Assembly (NCBI RefSeq): GCF_000002995.4 | Contig: NW_025062479.1 | Span: 2,625,721-2,689,720 of the forward strand | Reading direction: 5' to 3' | Source of the DNA: Brugia malayi | Taxonomy: Eukaryota; Nematoda; Chromadorea; Rhabditida; Onchocercidae | DNA: 64,000 nt | In this document: positions 25,801 through 38,822 of the stretch, piece after piece | How the letters are laid out: each line of letters begins with the position of its first letter | How positions within the stretch are numbered: the stretch's first letter is position 1 | Notes under the pieces: generated by a model | Database searches by the model: none | What the model saw: only the letters and a program-made list of their open reading frames with translations | Told to the model about the DNA's origin: nothing | Made by a program: the position numbers and the translations under genes

Positions 25801-26484
25801 TTGCTGCTTCACTGGGTGATCTTACTACCTTAGGAGCTCTGTCATTATTAGGTAATTGTCTAGTTCTAAAACGTTAATTGACTTTGGTATTTGTACTATG
25901 CAATTATATCATGATTTCAGTATAAGCTTAAATTTCGCCAGATTTTATATGTAGCCGGTCGGTGGTCATGAAATTCTTTTTACCTTTGACTTGGTAGAAT
26001 TTGGAATCGATATTTTCACTTGATCAGGCGATGACAGATAGATGCTTCACATCTTCATTGAGAACTTCAAATAACATAATTCTAGGGATCGAAACAGGGA
26101 AGGAAGCAGACGGCGCAGCCGTCTTGCGCTGAACCTTTATGAATGAATGACCCATTTACCTTTGAATTGTTAAAGATCTAATCTTTTCTAAGAACAAAGA
26201 AGGGGAGAAGCATCGTGTGTTGCAAGATTTTCACATACTTACGAGGAAAACAAAGAGGAAAGATAACAAAAATGGCTTGGAAGATAAAGGTGAGAATTAG
26301 AGGAAACAAAGATAACTTAGTGGACAAAGCACTTAATCTACTTTGTATCACTTCCTTATAGTGCTATAACGCTTCCAACAAGATAGTTACGTCATCCTTA
26401 CTACTTCTCTGTGCTACATGGAAATTTTTTTGATTTTCATGTCTAAGCTGATATTTCGACTAGTTTCATTTGCACTTGTATTTT

Positions 26485-26515
<31 letters not shown>

Positions 26516-27868
26516 TCTTAATTCTGATGCAAACTTCAAGTAATGAATTCTTCTAGGTTCGATATTTCTCCACGCACATCTCAATGATACTTGGCTTAAT
26601 GTTGGTGTAATTGTAACATTCATAATGGCTACACCGTTCTGGATTTATCTGGCACGAAAAGATAAAGGTACAGTCGATGTGCTTGAAAATGGTTGGTCAC
26701 CCATTATATTCAGCATGTTGATAAGTAGTGCTGGTGGTTTTGTGTTAGAAAGCACTATCAAGCGATTTCCGAAAATTGCAATGTTTCAACCTGTTATAAA
26801 TGGTAGGTTGGAAGAACATTAATTTTATAAAAAATTTTATGCTTAGAGCTCGCATAAACTCGTTTCTTTTTCTTCACTGTGGTTTGTATATATACAATTC
26901 TTTGATAACTTTGAAAATACAAGTGATCATTTCGTGCACGGACGGTTATTTTTTTCAGGAGTTTTTTTTTTTTTTTTTACAGGAGTTGGTGGCAACCTTG
27001 CAGCTATTCAAGCTAGTCGTCTTGCTACTTTCTATCATCAGCACTGTCCATTTGGAACATTAAGCGATACTTTATCAAGTCGGTTCAGTTTTAGACGAGC
27101 ATTCTTTTCTAATGGTAAGCGTCTTTTTTCTGAGTTCACTTTTTTTAATTGAACTTTTTCAGCTTTGCTCTTTAGATTCTTTAGATGCTATAAATACTTT
27201 GTGGTTCCTGAGAATTTTGCGAATATTACTGTATTAAAAATTATTAGATAAAAATGTGATTTTTAGACATAGATGCGCATTCAGCTCGTGTGTTGCTTTT
27301 GTTTGTGGTTCCTTGCCATATGTTCTTCAATTGGATTATACAGATTTTACACAAAGGGAGTAGTCTGCCATCTGGATCACTTTTTACTAGCATTTATATT
27401 TGTGCAGCATTGGTGCAGGTTAAACACTTAGTTTTTTGAAAGGACGAAGTCTAAGATTATCTTGATGAGCTTTGCTTCATTTTTACTAGTAAGTGAAACC
27501 AACTCCAGTCAACTGGGTTACTTCACATTTACCAGTAAAATAATTATGAGTTCTATTCAGACCGGAATTTATTGTATTTATTTTAGTATTGCTTGCTTTC
27601 ATGGAATTTGTATTTGGCAATAAATGGAGAAACAGTCTGGATTTTATGTGAACAAGTCAGAAATTGAAAATGAGTAATGGGTTTTCAGGTTTTATCATTA
27701 CTTTACGTTTGTCAGTTACTTGTTGCCTTTTTATGGTCAATACGGATGGATCCAGATTGTGCTGCAATACCATATTTAACAGCCCTTGGTGATTTATTTG
27801 GTACATTTTTACTGTTTCTAATATTTGCTTCTCTTCCTTGGTTTAACAAAGGCGGAAATTTACGGTGA
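22858..27868 (+). CDS. SLC41-family (MgtE-like) magnesium transporter
   Basis: Twelve exons: 22858-22889, 23434-23527, 23716-23915, 24278-24386, 24587-24676, 24771-24857, 25036-25173, 25656-25851, 26557-26802, 26983-27114, 27267-27418 and 27689-27868, giving 551 aa. The protein has the two MgtE-like repeats of SLC41A1-3. The first contains [19 protein letters not shown] (~178-196), [15 protein letters not shown] (291-305). The second contains [19 protein letters not shown] (~395-412), [15 protein letters not shown] (513-527). The duplicated Asp- and Gly-rich motifs line the Mg2+ path in the family. A soluble N-terminus of ~145 residues precedes about ten membrane segments, as in human SLC41A1 (513 aa). 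It probably moves Mg2+ across the plasma or an organelle membrane. Exon 2 has a NAGNAG acceptor (TAGCAG, exon start 23434 or 23437), which would add or drop one residue. The start was chosen because ATG 22858 leaves the phase needed by exon 2. Confidence 0.94.
26108..26124. repeat. GC-rich 7-bp stem hairpin in an SLC41 intron
   Basis: AGACGGC (26108-26114), loop GCA, GCCGTCT (26118-26124). It stands out for its GC content in very AT-rich intronic DNA. No gene or known RNA is assigned. Confidence 0.7.
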
Positions 27869-28129
27869 TATAATAATAATTGCATTTCTTGAAGCTGCTA
27901 TTGCCATTGGTTCTGTTGCATTAAAATGTAGATTCATATATCTTAACTGAATTGTAGATGTAAATTGATTGAAGTTGTGCAAGTTTGTCATTCATTTGTT
28001 TTTTTTTTTTTTTTTTGAGACTCTGATATGCTAGAATCAACCATCTTTCCAAAATATCCATACATATACATATGTGTTTATGTACTTTTAAGGGATCTGA
28101 TATTTTTTTTTCCTGTCGGTTTCTTCGCG

Positions 28130-28135
28130 AATAAA
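28130..28135 (+). terminator. Poly(A) signal AATAAA, SLC41 gene
   Basis: Canonical hexamer about 260 bp after the SLC41 stop codon. Confidence 0.55.
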
Positions 28136-29841
28136 GTAATATGACATTGTGTTGATGGTGGTTAAGTCATTTTATTAACTACCTCATTTTTTATACCATA
28201 CAGAGAAAAAACTTTGCCTCTGATGGTTACTTTCCAGGTATATGTTGAATGTTGAAATTGATAATTGCAATATTTTTCAGTCATATGCATGTTGAAATTG
28301 ATAATTGCATTTGCACTTTTTTCATTCTATTGAAAGTTTATCACTATCAATGAAGAAAATCCAAATTTTTTTTTTTTGAAATTTCGAACTTCACATCTTC
28401 CTTTTTTCAATTTATCCCGTGATCAATTCATAACAGTCATATGTCGAGGATTTTAACTCTAATAAAATTATGGGTGTCCAGCTTATATGATATAATCTAA
28501 ACTACTTAAAGAAACCAGACAGAACGATTTATTTCACTGTGTATTAACAGTGCTGGATGATAATACACGATTTAGTCGCTCTATAGCAAGATTGCTCCAA
28601 ACGAACTAAACTGCACTGTTAAAAGCGAACAAACACGGTTTTGTGAATTTCTGCTGAAATACCGAATTAAATTCTTAACTATCGCAAAATTCTATTCGCA
28701 TTCTAACATTAGAATACACCACACCACTGTTGACATAAGGTGTGTTTTAGAGTGTCACATGTCCTTCATATGTAAAAATTTGCACTCATTTCAATGCGTT
28801 GTGTTACTGTAATAGCTTCAAGTATAATTTATATTATTTATTTATAACTATTGGATGATACAGATTAGATGATTTAGGATAAATAATGATTTAGTTGTAG
28901 TCATCTATTAATTAAAATTTTCTAATTTTACACTGTTTTAAAATTGCAACATTTCTGGAGCAGAAAATTTACTACCAATTAAGTAATCGTCTATTAATAA
29001 TTTGCCTTACCTCTGTAATAATCAATGATGAGAAAAGTTGAAGTGCTATTAAATTCAAATGCAAATTATAATTTTTTCAATATTATTCAGTATCAGCTTT
29101 TTCCCTTCCAATAACATTAATAGCATTAATATTATCTTTCCATTCTGTTTTTTATTCTTGCAAATTCATTAAATTACATTATGATTTTTTTCAATATATG
29201 TATAGAAAGTAGTTCATCAAAATGGTATTTGTCATTTCGAAACGAATCGTTCTCATTTCATCCGTGTGGCAAATACGATCATTCCCTGTTGATCATAACC
29301 CAACTGTTTTATTTCATCTTATCAGTTGATATCATCTTGTTTGTATTATCACTCATACTATACTATCACTACATTATTACTTTTTCATGCTTTTATTTCT
29401 GCTAATGAATATTCATTTTGCTCATTCTATAATTTTTAAGCATTAATTTTCGCTTCTTAGCATTCAATTTTACTTTTGTTTATCAGTGATAATAGAATTA
29501 GGCTGTTTTAGCGAAGAAATTGAAATTTATCATTTTTTCTCCTTTTTCTTTATCTTTTGTTTTAAAAGGAATGTGAAAATTTTTGCATTAACCAATTATC
29601 TTCTAAAATTTGTAATGATTTCTTAATGCATTTACATGTTTATTAATTTGGTTTATTTGCTTATCTTTTTTCTTTCCATGAAGTTTTGATAATTTATGAT
29701 CACTGTCATTAATATCACAATAGTCTAACAAATCATATATATTCCCAGCATTATGATTGTTTAGAATGTTTTCGTCATAAATGTTATTTTCATTCGAATT
29801 ACTTTTGATTGATGATAATTTATTTTTATATCATTTGATTA

Positions 29842-29847
29842 TTCCAG
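29842..29847 (+). promoter_or_regulatory. Probable trans-splice acceptor (TTCCAG) of GCAT
   Basis: TTCCAG ends 20 bp before the GCAT ATG (29868) and has no upstream coding exon, so it is a likely spliced-leader acceptor. Confidence 0.5.
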
Positions 29848-29867
29848 AAGTGTAACTATTTTTTGGA

Positions 29868-32809
29868 ATGGCTGCTCAGCAAATATTATTTAATCGTATT
29901 AGATTATTTCATTTTTCATTAAATCAGAGTTATTCTACAGCTCGACAACAATTTATTGATTTATTAAATAAGGAACTGAGCACAATTCAGGTTAGTCTAT
30001 CTCTATTCTTAATACATTCTCATAATAATTATTATACCAAAAACATTTGATAATTGATATAGATAATCATCAATTAGTAGTGATAATTTTTAGGATGCTG
30101 GTACATATAAGAATGAACGAGTTATCGTTGGTCGACAAGGAATGAAAATTAAAATTATGAATTACAATATGCCATTGTTAAATTTTTGTGCTAATAATTA
30201 TCTTGGTAAATTATATTTTTTCTTTTTCCCCTTTTTTTTCTTAAGATAATTAAATATCTATAATGGGAAATTATTCAATGCAATTATTTGTAAAACAAGC
30301 AAACTTTTCAATAGATTTTATCTTTATCAGGATTAAGTAGTCATCCAGAAGTGATCAAAGCTGGACAGGAAGCAATAGATACTCATGGTGCTGGTATGAG
30401 TTCAGTAAGATTTATTTGTGGAACACAAGATATACATCGAACTTTGGAACAGAAACTTGCTAAGTTTCATGATCGTGAAGATGCTATTCTGTATGCAGCT
30501 TGCTTTGATGCTAATGGAGGATTATTTGAAGTGCTTACAAGTAAGCAATATAGTTTGAGGCATTTTTGCATGAATTAATTCATTCTTCTTATTGCTTACC
30601 TATTTTGTCATCTAGCATTAACAAGATTACTTTATGTGATCTTTAGTAAGATATCTTTGATTTTTGATTGAACATGAATTGTCATATTTTATCTTAATTG
30701 GATATGGTAATTTAATGATATAGATGAGATGAGCAGATTATATAAGACTTATTTTGCTTATATATTGTGAACAGAAAAGCTATTTATTTATTTATTATTA
30801 TTATTTCGTTTGTTTCAAATCCATACTATTTATAATTAATGAATATTGTAGATGATGAGGATGCAGTTATTTCTGATGAGCTTAATCATGCTTCAATTAT
30901 CGATGGCATACGATTATGTAAAGCGAAACGTTATCGTTACAGACATGTTGATTTGAATGATTTAGAACAAATTTTAAAAGAAACTCAAAGTAAATTATTA
31001 ATTTCTTTATGCTAATGATATATAATCCATAATTGTTTTATTTTTCTTTTCCTATCTAGAAAAAAAGAAATGAAAAGATTAAATTTTGAATTTAGGAACC
31101 ATTATAAGATTTAGAATGTGATATATAATTTACTTCATGTCCATTTTTTTCTTTCTAGCTTTTCAAAATCTTCATTTTATTTTTGAAATTTACATTTAAA
31201 TCTTAGCAATAAATTTTGAAGATAGGAGACGACGAATAATTGCCACCGATGGCGTTTTCAGTATGGATGGTGATGTAGCTCCATTGAAGGAAATATGTGA
31301 TCTTGCGGATCGATTTAATGCACTCGTTTTCGTTGATGATTGCCATGCAACTGGTTGAATTATAGTATTGATAATAACGATAAACATGCCATTAATATAA
31401 TTTACAAAAAGAAAAATGTTTTTTCCCTTATTGATCAGTAGTAGAGTTAGTACAGATAATGTAACAAAAAAAAAAAGTGTGAAAAAATCTAAGAAAAGAT
31501 TAAAATAATAATTTTTTTTTTTAGGCTTTTTCGGGCCAACTGGTCGTGGTACAGAAGAACATCTTGGTGTTCAAGGACGTATTGATATAATTAATTCTAC
31601 ACTTGGAAAAGCTTTAGGCGGTACAATGGGTGGATACACTACAGGACCTAAGCCCTTTATCGATCTTTTAAGGCAACGCTCTCGACCATATTTATTCTCG
31701 AATTCATTAGCGCCGTCCATTGTTGGCTCTTCCATCAAAGTAATCTAATTTTAGTAACAATATGCCGATTTTTCATCGATTTTGATGCATTTAATCTCAA
31801 AAAATTTTTCTTTGTGAGGAATCGGTTTAATATGCTTACAAAAAAAGAAAAAAAATTAAATTCAAATGTTATTTTTTTTTTCAATTTCCTATTGCAGGTA
31901 TATCGCCTAATTGATTTATTTCTTACTTTGAAAACAACAAATGTTTTAGTCATATTGTTATTATGATCATATCACTACATTTATTCCCGAATGACTTACT
32001 TCACTTTATAGACAATAAAGTGGAAACGAAAATTTTTTTCACTATTTAGGTTCTTGATTTATTGACCAATTCATCAGAATTTACAAATTCTTTAAAATCC
32101 AATGTATCTCATTTTCGTAAATCACTTACTGATGCTGGCTTCAACGTGATGGGTAATTCCGATCATCCAATTTGTCCAGTATTTTTGGGTGACGCAAGGT
32201 ATTTTTCATATTTTCCTTCTTATTGCTCATACGAATATCACTCTTTATCCTTAAACTTGTGTAGGATGGAAAAAGTGATAGCAATTTTAGTTTTAAAATT
32301 AATAATTTATAAACAGATTGGCTTCAACATTTGCGGATGAAATGCTTAAAAAAGGCATATATGTGATTGGATTTAGCTATCCTGTAGTACCTAAAGATAA
32401 GGCAAGAATTCGTGTTCAGGTATTTTCCTTTTTTACTTTTTTACATATCAAACATAAAAGATAAAGATGTGCTGTTGTCACTTTTTATTTTCATTCTCTT
32501 TCTTTCTCTTCCCTTTTCAATCAATCGCTCTTTTTAATTTAAGGGTTAAACCCTTAAATTCTAATTCTCCATATTTGAAATAATCTATGATTTAGAATGA
32601 TAGTACAGTAAAGATTATAGTTTCTGATTAATGGAAATTCCCTATATTTGCTTCCAAAAGGATTTGAAGGAATGTTTTCAAAAATTTTGTTTTCATTTTG
32701 AACTTGAAAATAAAATAAAATTTAGATTTCCGCAGCTCATACAAAACAACAAATCGACCAATGCATTAGCGCATTCAAGACGATTGGCAAGAAACTTAAC
32801 GTTATCTAA
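29868..32809 (+). CDS. gcat: Glycine C-acetyltransferase (2-amino-3-ketobutyrate CoA ligase), mitochondrial
   Basis: Nine exons: 29868-29990, 30094-30205, 30331-30540, 30852-30989, 31207-31353, 31525-31739, 32050-32198, 32317-32419 and 32726-32809, giving 426 aa. This PLP enzyme (alpha-oxoamine synthase, fold type I) converts 2-amino-3-ketobutyrate and CoA to glycine and acetyl-CoA in mitochondrial threonine breakdown. Visible marks are [60 protein letters not shown] and the PLP-lysine motif STLGKALGG (Lys272). The length matches human GCAT (419 aa). The first ~25 residues are rich in Arg, Ser and hydrophobics with few acids, as in a mitochondrial presequence. It is convergent with PRODH, another mitochondrial amino-acid-degrading enzyme. 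All catalytic segments are intact. Confidence 0.97.
32536..32560. repeat. 25-nt palindrome in the last GCAT intron
   Basis: AATTTAAGGGTT (32536-32547), one central A, and its exact complement AACCCTTAAATT (32549-32560). It is a 12-bp stem with a 1-nt centre, so a cruciform or protein-binding dyad rather than an RNA hairpin. Confidence 0.85.
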
Positions 32810-33412
32810 AATCAGTTCATCAATAGCAAAAGTGTATCAATCATTTGCATCACATTCCCTATTCCATATACATTATGTTTGATTTTAATTTCAATTTTTA
32901 ACCTCCTTAGAATTTTATTTGTATTCCAAACAATGCCACTTCAATTGTTATTCACTATCATTTAACTTTTACAAATCTTTGCTCAGAATCAATTTGATTT
33001 AATAAGATTATTGGCCTAAAATTAGGTTATAGTTGTTCTTTGAAAAATATTATCAATCTGTTGAGATATTGCACTGCGCTTTAGTGATGCATACGCTGAG
33101 ATTGAACGTAATGAGAACTTTCACATTTATAATTCTTAAATAACAAGACTTAAGAAGATATTGATTATCAGATAAATGACAGTGCAACTAAATTGCTTTC
33201 TTGTAACAATTTCAGCCATTTAGATCATTTCTAAATTTCATTTGATAATAGATAAAAATACATAATTCGATAACACAATTGAAACATATGTTAAATTGAA
33301 AACAGAGGTATTGAAAAGTGATAGATCCTCACCACAGTTGTACATATTTTCATCATTTTGATTTGATATCAAAATGATGAAAATATTTAGCTCAATAATT
33401 TATGTCGTATGA
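32810..33412. other. Convergent 3' intergenic region GCAT (+) / PRODH (-)
   Basis: About 600 bp between the two stop codons, AT-rich and without coding signal. It carries the perfect 19-bp hairpin at 33344-33386, 27 bp beyond the PRODH stop. Confidence 0.6.
33344..33386. repeat. Perfect 19-bp inverted repeat with 5-nt loop in the PRODH 3' UTR
   Basis: Left arm 33344-33362 (ATATTTTCATCATTTTGAT) is the exact reverse complement of 33368-33386; the loop is TTGAT. It begins 27 bp past the PRODH stop codon, so it would lie in the 3' UTR, and lies between two convergent genes. Confidence 0.92.
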
Positions 33413-36400
33413 TCAATCGAATCTTCCACCGAAAGTAAAAATCCTCCGTAATAATTCCCGGGACATTAAACCGACTTCCTGGAAAAATATTTTTTAATAA
33501 AGTTTTGTAGAGGAATTATAAGTTATCATTGCAAGATTATTACATCCGAAATTCAGATTGCAAAGTTTATTTTTCCTTTCTTCCATAAAAAATAACAGTA
33601 AATTTACCCGTCTAATTTTGCCTAAAACAGAAGCATTTTCTTGTGCCCTGCGAGAAAGATAAGGTAAAACTTTATCGATAGATCCATAAGGTACATATTT
33701 GTATACAGAATAACCAGCATTCCCGAGTGAATATGAAATCTGGAATAATCAATGCTAGCAAAATGTTAGCAAATAATTTCAATCCATCGCTACAACTCAT
33801 TTTTCTTTCCACTGATAATTTCATTAGCTTCCAATATTAGCTTCTAAGAGCTCAATTTCGAAGTAGCAAAATATTTCATCATAAAAAGTTTAGAAATGTA
33901 TTACTGCCACCACTTAATTTGGTAACAAATTAGCTTAGAGACTGGACAAGAAAATAATATAATCTACCTGATCACACATTCCATAAAGTTGGGCAAAAGA
34001 GACAGTTTCACTTGAAGGTGATATATTAGCTTCACGCATCATCTCGACCACATTTTTAGTGCTTTGTTCATTATGTGTTGCAGCCATTACCGATATACTT
34101 CCAGGACTTCGTTCCTGACTTTCTTTAATTATTCTTTGCATCACTTTTCTATACATTTCTGCAGTTGCCTAAAACAAAATAAAACATTATAAAACACGCT
34201 GTGATTATCAAATGTGAAAAAAAAAAGATTTTTTACCATCATTTTCATGATTATATTTACCACAGAACTTTGTATATTATTATAACTTTCCTTTTTGATT
34301 TTATTTTTTTTTTCTCTAATTTCAATTTTACTTCAATATTCGGATTCACTGGATCATCGTAATTTAAAGCAGCAGCACGTTTCCTTTCTTGTTCCATATA
34401 TGCACCCCGAACAACTTTACATCCAAAATGGAAACCTTCTCGTCTAGCCAAATGCAAATCCAATTCAACATTTCTTAAGCAACTCTTCAAATATGCTTGA
34501 TAAGTGCTAAAAACTATAGCGTCTTCTTTGTTATACCTGAAATCAAAGAAGCTGTATGGAATAACGAAATTTATAAATTTTTTGCAATTTAAACTAGTTC
34601 ATATATAGGTCAACTGTAATTTCACTAATTCTTTTTTGTTTTTCTAAGATAAATTTTAGGATATGAGAATATCAAAACAGTTCATTTTAAATTTTAGATT
34701 TGCTTCATTATATAGATTAAACCGAAAAAAAAAAAAAAAAAAAAAGAAGTGTGAATTAAATGACTGATAATTACAACTGTATCTGACTTCCTCATCATTG
34801 CCATTGCTAATCTCGAAATAGCCGCTTGAAAATAGGTCTGTTCAGCATCAATCATTGTACGTAAATTATGCTTTTTTGCATATTCAATTGTTCTCACAAT
34901 ACGATCCATCATATTAACAGTCTGTAAAAATTTTCAAGTTTTAATTCAAAACTTTCACAAATCAGTATTATTTATCATGTTAATTGAAACAACAACAACG
35001 ACAACAAAGCAAAAAAAAAAAAAAAAAAAACTAATTATAGGTTTACTTCGCGAGATTCAGCTTCTGTCAAACAGTTCAATAACGGCTCCATCCTTTTTGT
35101 TTTGACATTGTACACCTGAAAAAGAGAAAATATAATTAAACCTACAATGCTCAATCTATGCTTTTCAAATCAATTTGAAAAAAAAAAAATTGTGAAATTC
35201 CTATGAAGAAAAAACTATGAAAATGAAAAAAAAAAAAAAAAAAAGCATAGCAGAATCGTTTAGATACACCAGTGTTGTTTTCAAATTACATCTTCCTTAA
35301 AAACAACGGATTCACATTTTGCCAATTTCTGGATTACTTATGAATAAGCAAAAAGATAACATTTCAAATTTCATATAGAAATTGAAAAATTGCGAAATTT
35401 GATTACAGGAATAAACATCAACTCTTCAACTACCTGAAATATTTGATCGAGCCGTTGATGTTCTTCGATAAGTTTACGCCAATCGTAAAAGTCAACGAAG
35501 CCATTCTCGTCAAAATCTACTGTTTCTAACCATTTTTGCATCATAATTTCGTCTATTTGAACACCGTGATCCTAAATATTTTCAACTTCCTTTTCCTCAG
35601 TTCGCTTAAACTTTAAGTAAACTTAGGATCCCAAAGAAATCACAGGAAACAATCCTCGAATGTTGCAATTTTAAATATTTGTTTTAAATACTGCGTATAA
35701 AAACAAAAGAAACTTCAATTCTCTTCAAAAATTCTTCTTTTTTGATTTTATTAAGCAAAAGATCGTCCCAGGATGAGCCAATTAGTGTTTTGTAAAAATT
35801 ATTCGATTGCGCTATCAATTCCGATAATTTCAAGAGCAACTGAGGCCTGAAATATGAGATGCAGTTCAAATAACAGAAAAATTTATCCTAAAATGTATAA
35901 TCAAAAAAACTCTGGTTCGTTATAAAATAATCAAAATAGTTGATTCCTATACTAAACAATTTCAATGAATTAAACTAAACAAACACAAGACCTTCCAAGA
36001 GCCGTTAATTTGATACAGTTAATTCCCCAACTGCCGATTGCCGAAGTTATTGCATCTACGCTAGCACAAAAGATGTCACAATTCTTATCGCATTGGACTT
36101 CACTTTCATAAAAATAAGTTCTGAAATGTGTAAATTATATATTACTAGAAAAATGGCAATTATATCATTATAATTTTGAAAACTGAAGACTAAGAAGTCT
36201 TTATTCTAAATTTTGAAAAAAAAATTCTTTGCAAAAAAAAAAAAGAAAAAAAGAATGGCTCTGTTGATGTCTTATGATTCTTAAATTGTACTCTACCATA
36301 CATATATTGTAGAAGTTTTATTAGGAGCAGAGAAATTTCATTCTACAGATCAGAAAGAGATTAAAACCTTGCGCTAACAACGTCTTTACGGCGATCACCA

Positions 36401-38050
36401 AATTCTTTGTGGACCGTATAACGCTGCAGTGTTTTTTCTACCGTTGCTTTGTCAACAACACTTCCTACCGGCTAGAATTAAAACTTATATTAAAATTTCA
36501 GATTAGTGGAAGTTAAAACACACTTCAACGAAATGACATTTTTGGGATTTTTATTTTATTTTTATTATAATTATCATATATCAAATCCTTATTAAATAGA
36601 TCTGTTGACTGGTAGGAATATATATGTAAATTAAATATACAAACACGCAAATATATGAATAAACATTTCAATTAATTATCCAACCTTTAATTAAGCTGTT
36701 AAAAAACATACCTCAATTTTAGCTTCACCTCCGACTATTCCTTCCACTGCTTTTTTTTCAGCTTCATCCGAAGAAATATCTGCCTCAACGCAATAATCCA
36801 AAATTGATTTCACTCCACAACTCTTCAGTCTTTTCATTGTCTGTTGCACCTTTAACAATAAATTTTCAGCAAATGAATTTAAAATATCTCGTAAAATTAG
36901 TGACTGATTTAAAGAGATTTATAGAATGTTCAAAATTTACTAATCAAGACACTTTTTAAAAAAAAGAAAAACCATGAAAAAAATTTGTTAAATATATTTT
37001 AAAATACAGAATAACTGTCAATATGCTCCTCTCTTTTTCATTCATCAACTTCGTCATTTTTTTTTTTTTTGAAAATCCAGAAAGGACAATATTAAGACTG
37101 ATGTGATAAATGTGAAAAAGAGACTCTTTCCATCTATTCGATATAATAATTTTTCACAATATTTTCATATGCTAATTAAACACTGCATTAATTTTTGCAC
37201 TTTTGTGCTTGAAAGTGTAAGATAACCAGTAAGATAACTTACCTCATCAATCGTTTCACCGCCAACAAATTGTCCGAAAAACGTTGATTTCAGAAGTTTC
37301 GCATATAATTTTTCACCAAATATTTTTTTCAATCCAACTAATAGCAATTCCTCCCTCGTTCTTAATGTTTGTACTGTACAAAGTGGAAGTACAATAAGAC
37401 TACGTAATAATTCGCTTGTTTTTTTGCCCTATAAAAAGATATGAATATAATTTCAAACTTTTACATCTTATCAATAATATAAATTGGAAAAAAAAAAAAA
37501 AAAAGAACTGCATGAGAAAAAATCTCGCTCGTTTAAACATTGGTGCCCCATTATTATATATATTCATTTAATGTAACATTTAATTTTATTTATATAAAAT
37601 ATTTAAAGAGAGGAACAGAGAGGGAGAGAACAAGAAGAGAGAAAGAAGGAATTACTTTAAAAGCAGCTTTTGTGCTTTTGAAGTCTAAATCTAGCTTATT
37701 GTAACATTCTTTGATTTCATCAATATTTACGGCCGCTGATGCTTGTGATGATGATACTTCTGTTGATGCCATGCTGCAAAATAATTCATTTGCAACGAAT
37801 TAGCCAACAATTGTTACGCAATTTAACATAAGCAAAAGAAAAAGCAAAGAAATTTATGATCAATAAAAATCAAAAAAAAAAAAACAACTCGAAATTATAT
37901 CATTTTTTTATCGCTTAAGGAATAAATAAAACTCGCAAAAAAAAAAAAAAAAAAAAAAAAAAAGAAAACGTACCGATATGACAAATGCGCCAATAATCTA
38001 AAGTTTAACACTGAAGTAAAATTATTTGGACGTAGTAGTATTGCCGGCAT
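33413..38050 (-). CDS. prodh: Proline dehydrogenase (proline oxidase), mitochondrial, with EF-hand-like insert
   Basis: Fourteen exons, read downwards: 38050-37974, 37773-37656, 37428-37243, 36849-36712, 36471-36368, 36120-35992, 35846-35714, 35571-35434, 35115-35047, 34921-34788, 34536-34332, 34168-33968, 33739-33608 and 33478-33413, giving 609 aa, all phases closing. The enzyme is an FAD-dependent TIM-barrel that oxidises proline to pyrroline-5-carboxylate in mitochondria. Family marks are [40 protein letters not shown] (385-396), [26 protein letters not shown] and the proline-carboxylate arginines YLSRRAQEN (Arg574, Arg575). An EF-hand-like loop [12 protein letters not shown] (314-325) interrupts the barrel, as in metazoan PRODH1. 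The first 26 residues ([11 protein letters not shown]...) are basic and suit a mitochondrial presequence. Exon 10 uses donor GTCAGA at 34787; downstream GTs break phase. Length fits the C. elegans enzyme (~616 aa). Confidence 0.96.
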
Positions 38051-38822
38051 TTTATTCTTCTTTTTCTTTTTTGTTTTTCGTTTTTTTTTTTTTTTTTTCC
38101 CACAAAATAATAGAAGAAATGTGATCAGTGAGATAAAATTTTAATGATTAATATATTTCAGCTATTTCTATAGCAAATAATCTAAAAAAATTTCGAAAAT
38201 TTATTAAATTTTCACTTTTTTAAGCAAAAAAAAAATCTCCAATAGCATTAATTTTTATGACTAAATGATATAAAGAATATTGTTATATTCGTCCCTTTTT
38301 TTATATTAAATGAAATTTTGAAATATCATGCAAATTTAATTAGTTTAACAATAATGCCCATTGAGATGAAATCTGCCATAATCATTATAATTTATGCATA
38401 AGACAATAAAATTAAATAAATAATTGAAGCTCTTATCATTCAATGAAGAAAACTAAGTATAGTAAAATGTTTTATTTCAACAATTAGTAGAAATTTGCAA
38501 TTCTATAATTGCTATCATTTGATAAAAAAGCAACAAAAAAAAGAAAAAGGAAGAAAAAAAAAAAAAAAAAAAACGATTGCTGTTGGATTTATTACATTGA
38601 TACAAAAGGTTTTATTTAATTGAAATTTTTTTTTTTAAAAAAAAAAAATTTCTTTCCTTCTTTTTTTTTTTGACTTTAACAGTCCAGTCACCATCGTCAA
38701 CCCATGTGATACATTTTAGCAGGCGCCAATAGTTTCTATCTGTCTAGACACACATAGGCCACGCAAACACCTCTCCGCATTTAATCTTATGCTAGAATGA
38801 AATAAACAATTGCAACTACGCG

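Larger units (their letters stand above)
27869..29867. other. Intergenic region SLC41 (+) to GCAT (+)
   Basis: About 2 kb with no supportable gene. It holds the SLC41 3' UTR with AATAAA at 28130-28135, a 20-bp direct repeat (TGTTGAAATTGATAATTGCA at ~28249 and ~28289) and the likely GCAT promoter. A 74-codon plus-strand frame at 29181-29405 is hydrophobic, AT-driven and shows no homology. Confidence 0.6.

Noticed and set aside
29181..29405. Hydrophobic 74-codon frame between SLC41 and GCAT
   Set aside because: Composition expected from AT-rich DNA; no acceptor or donor pattern or homology.
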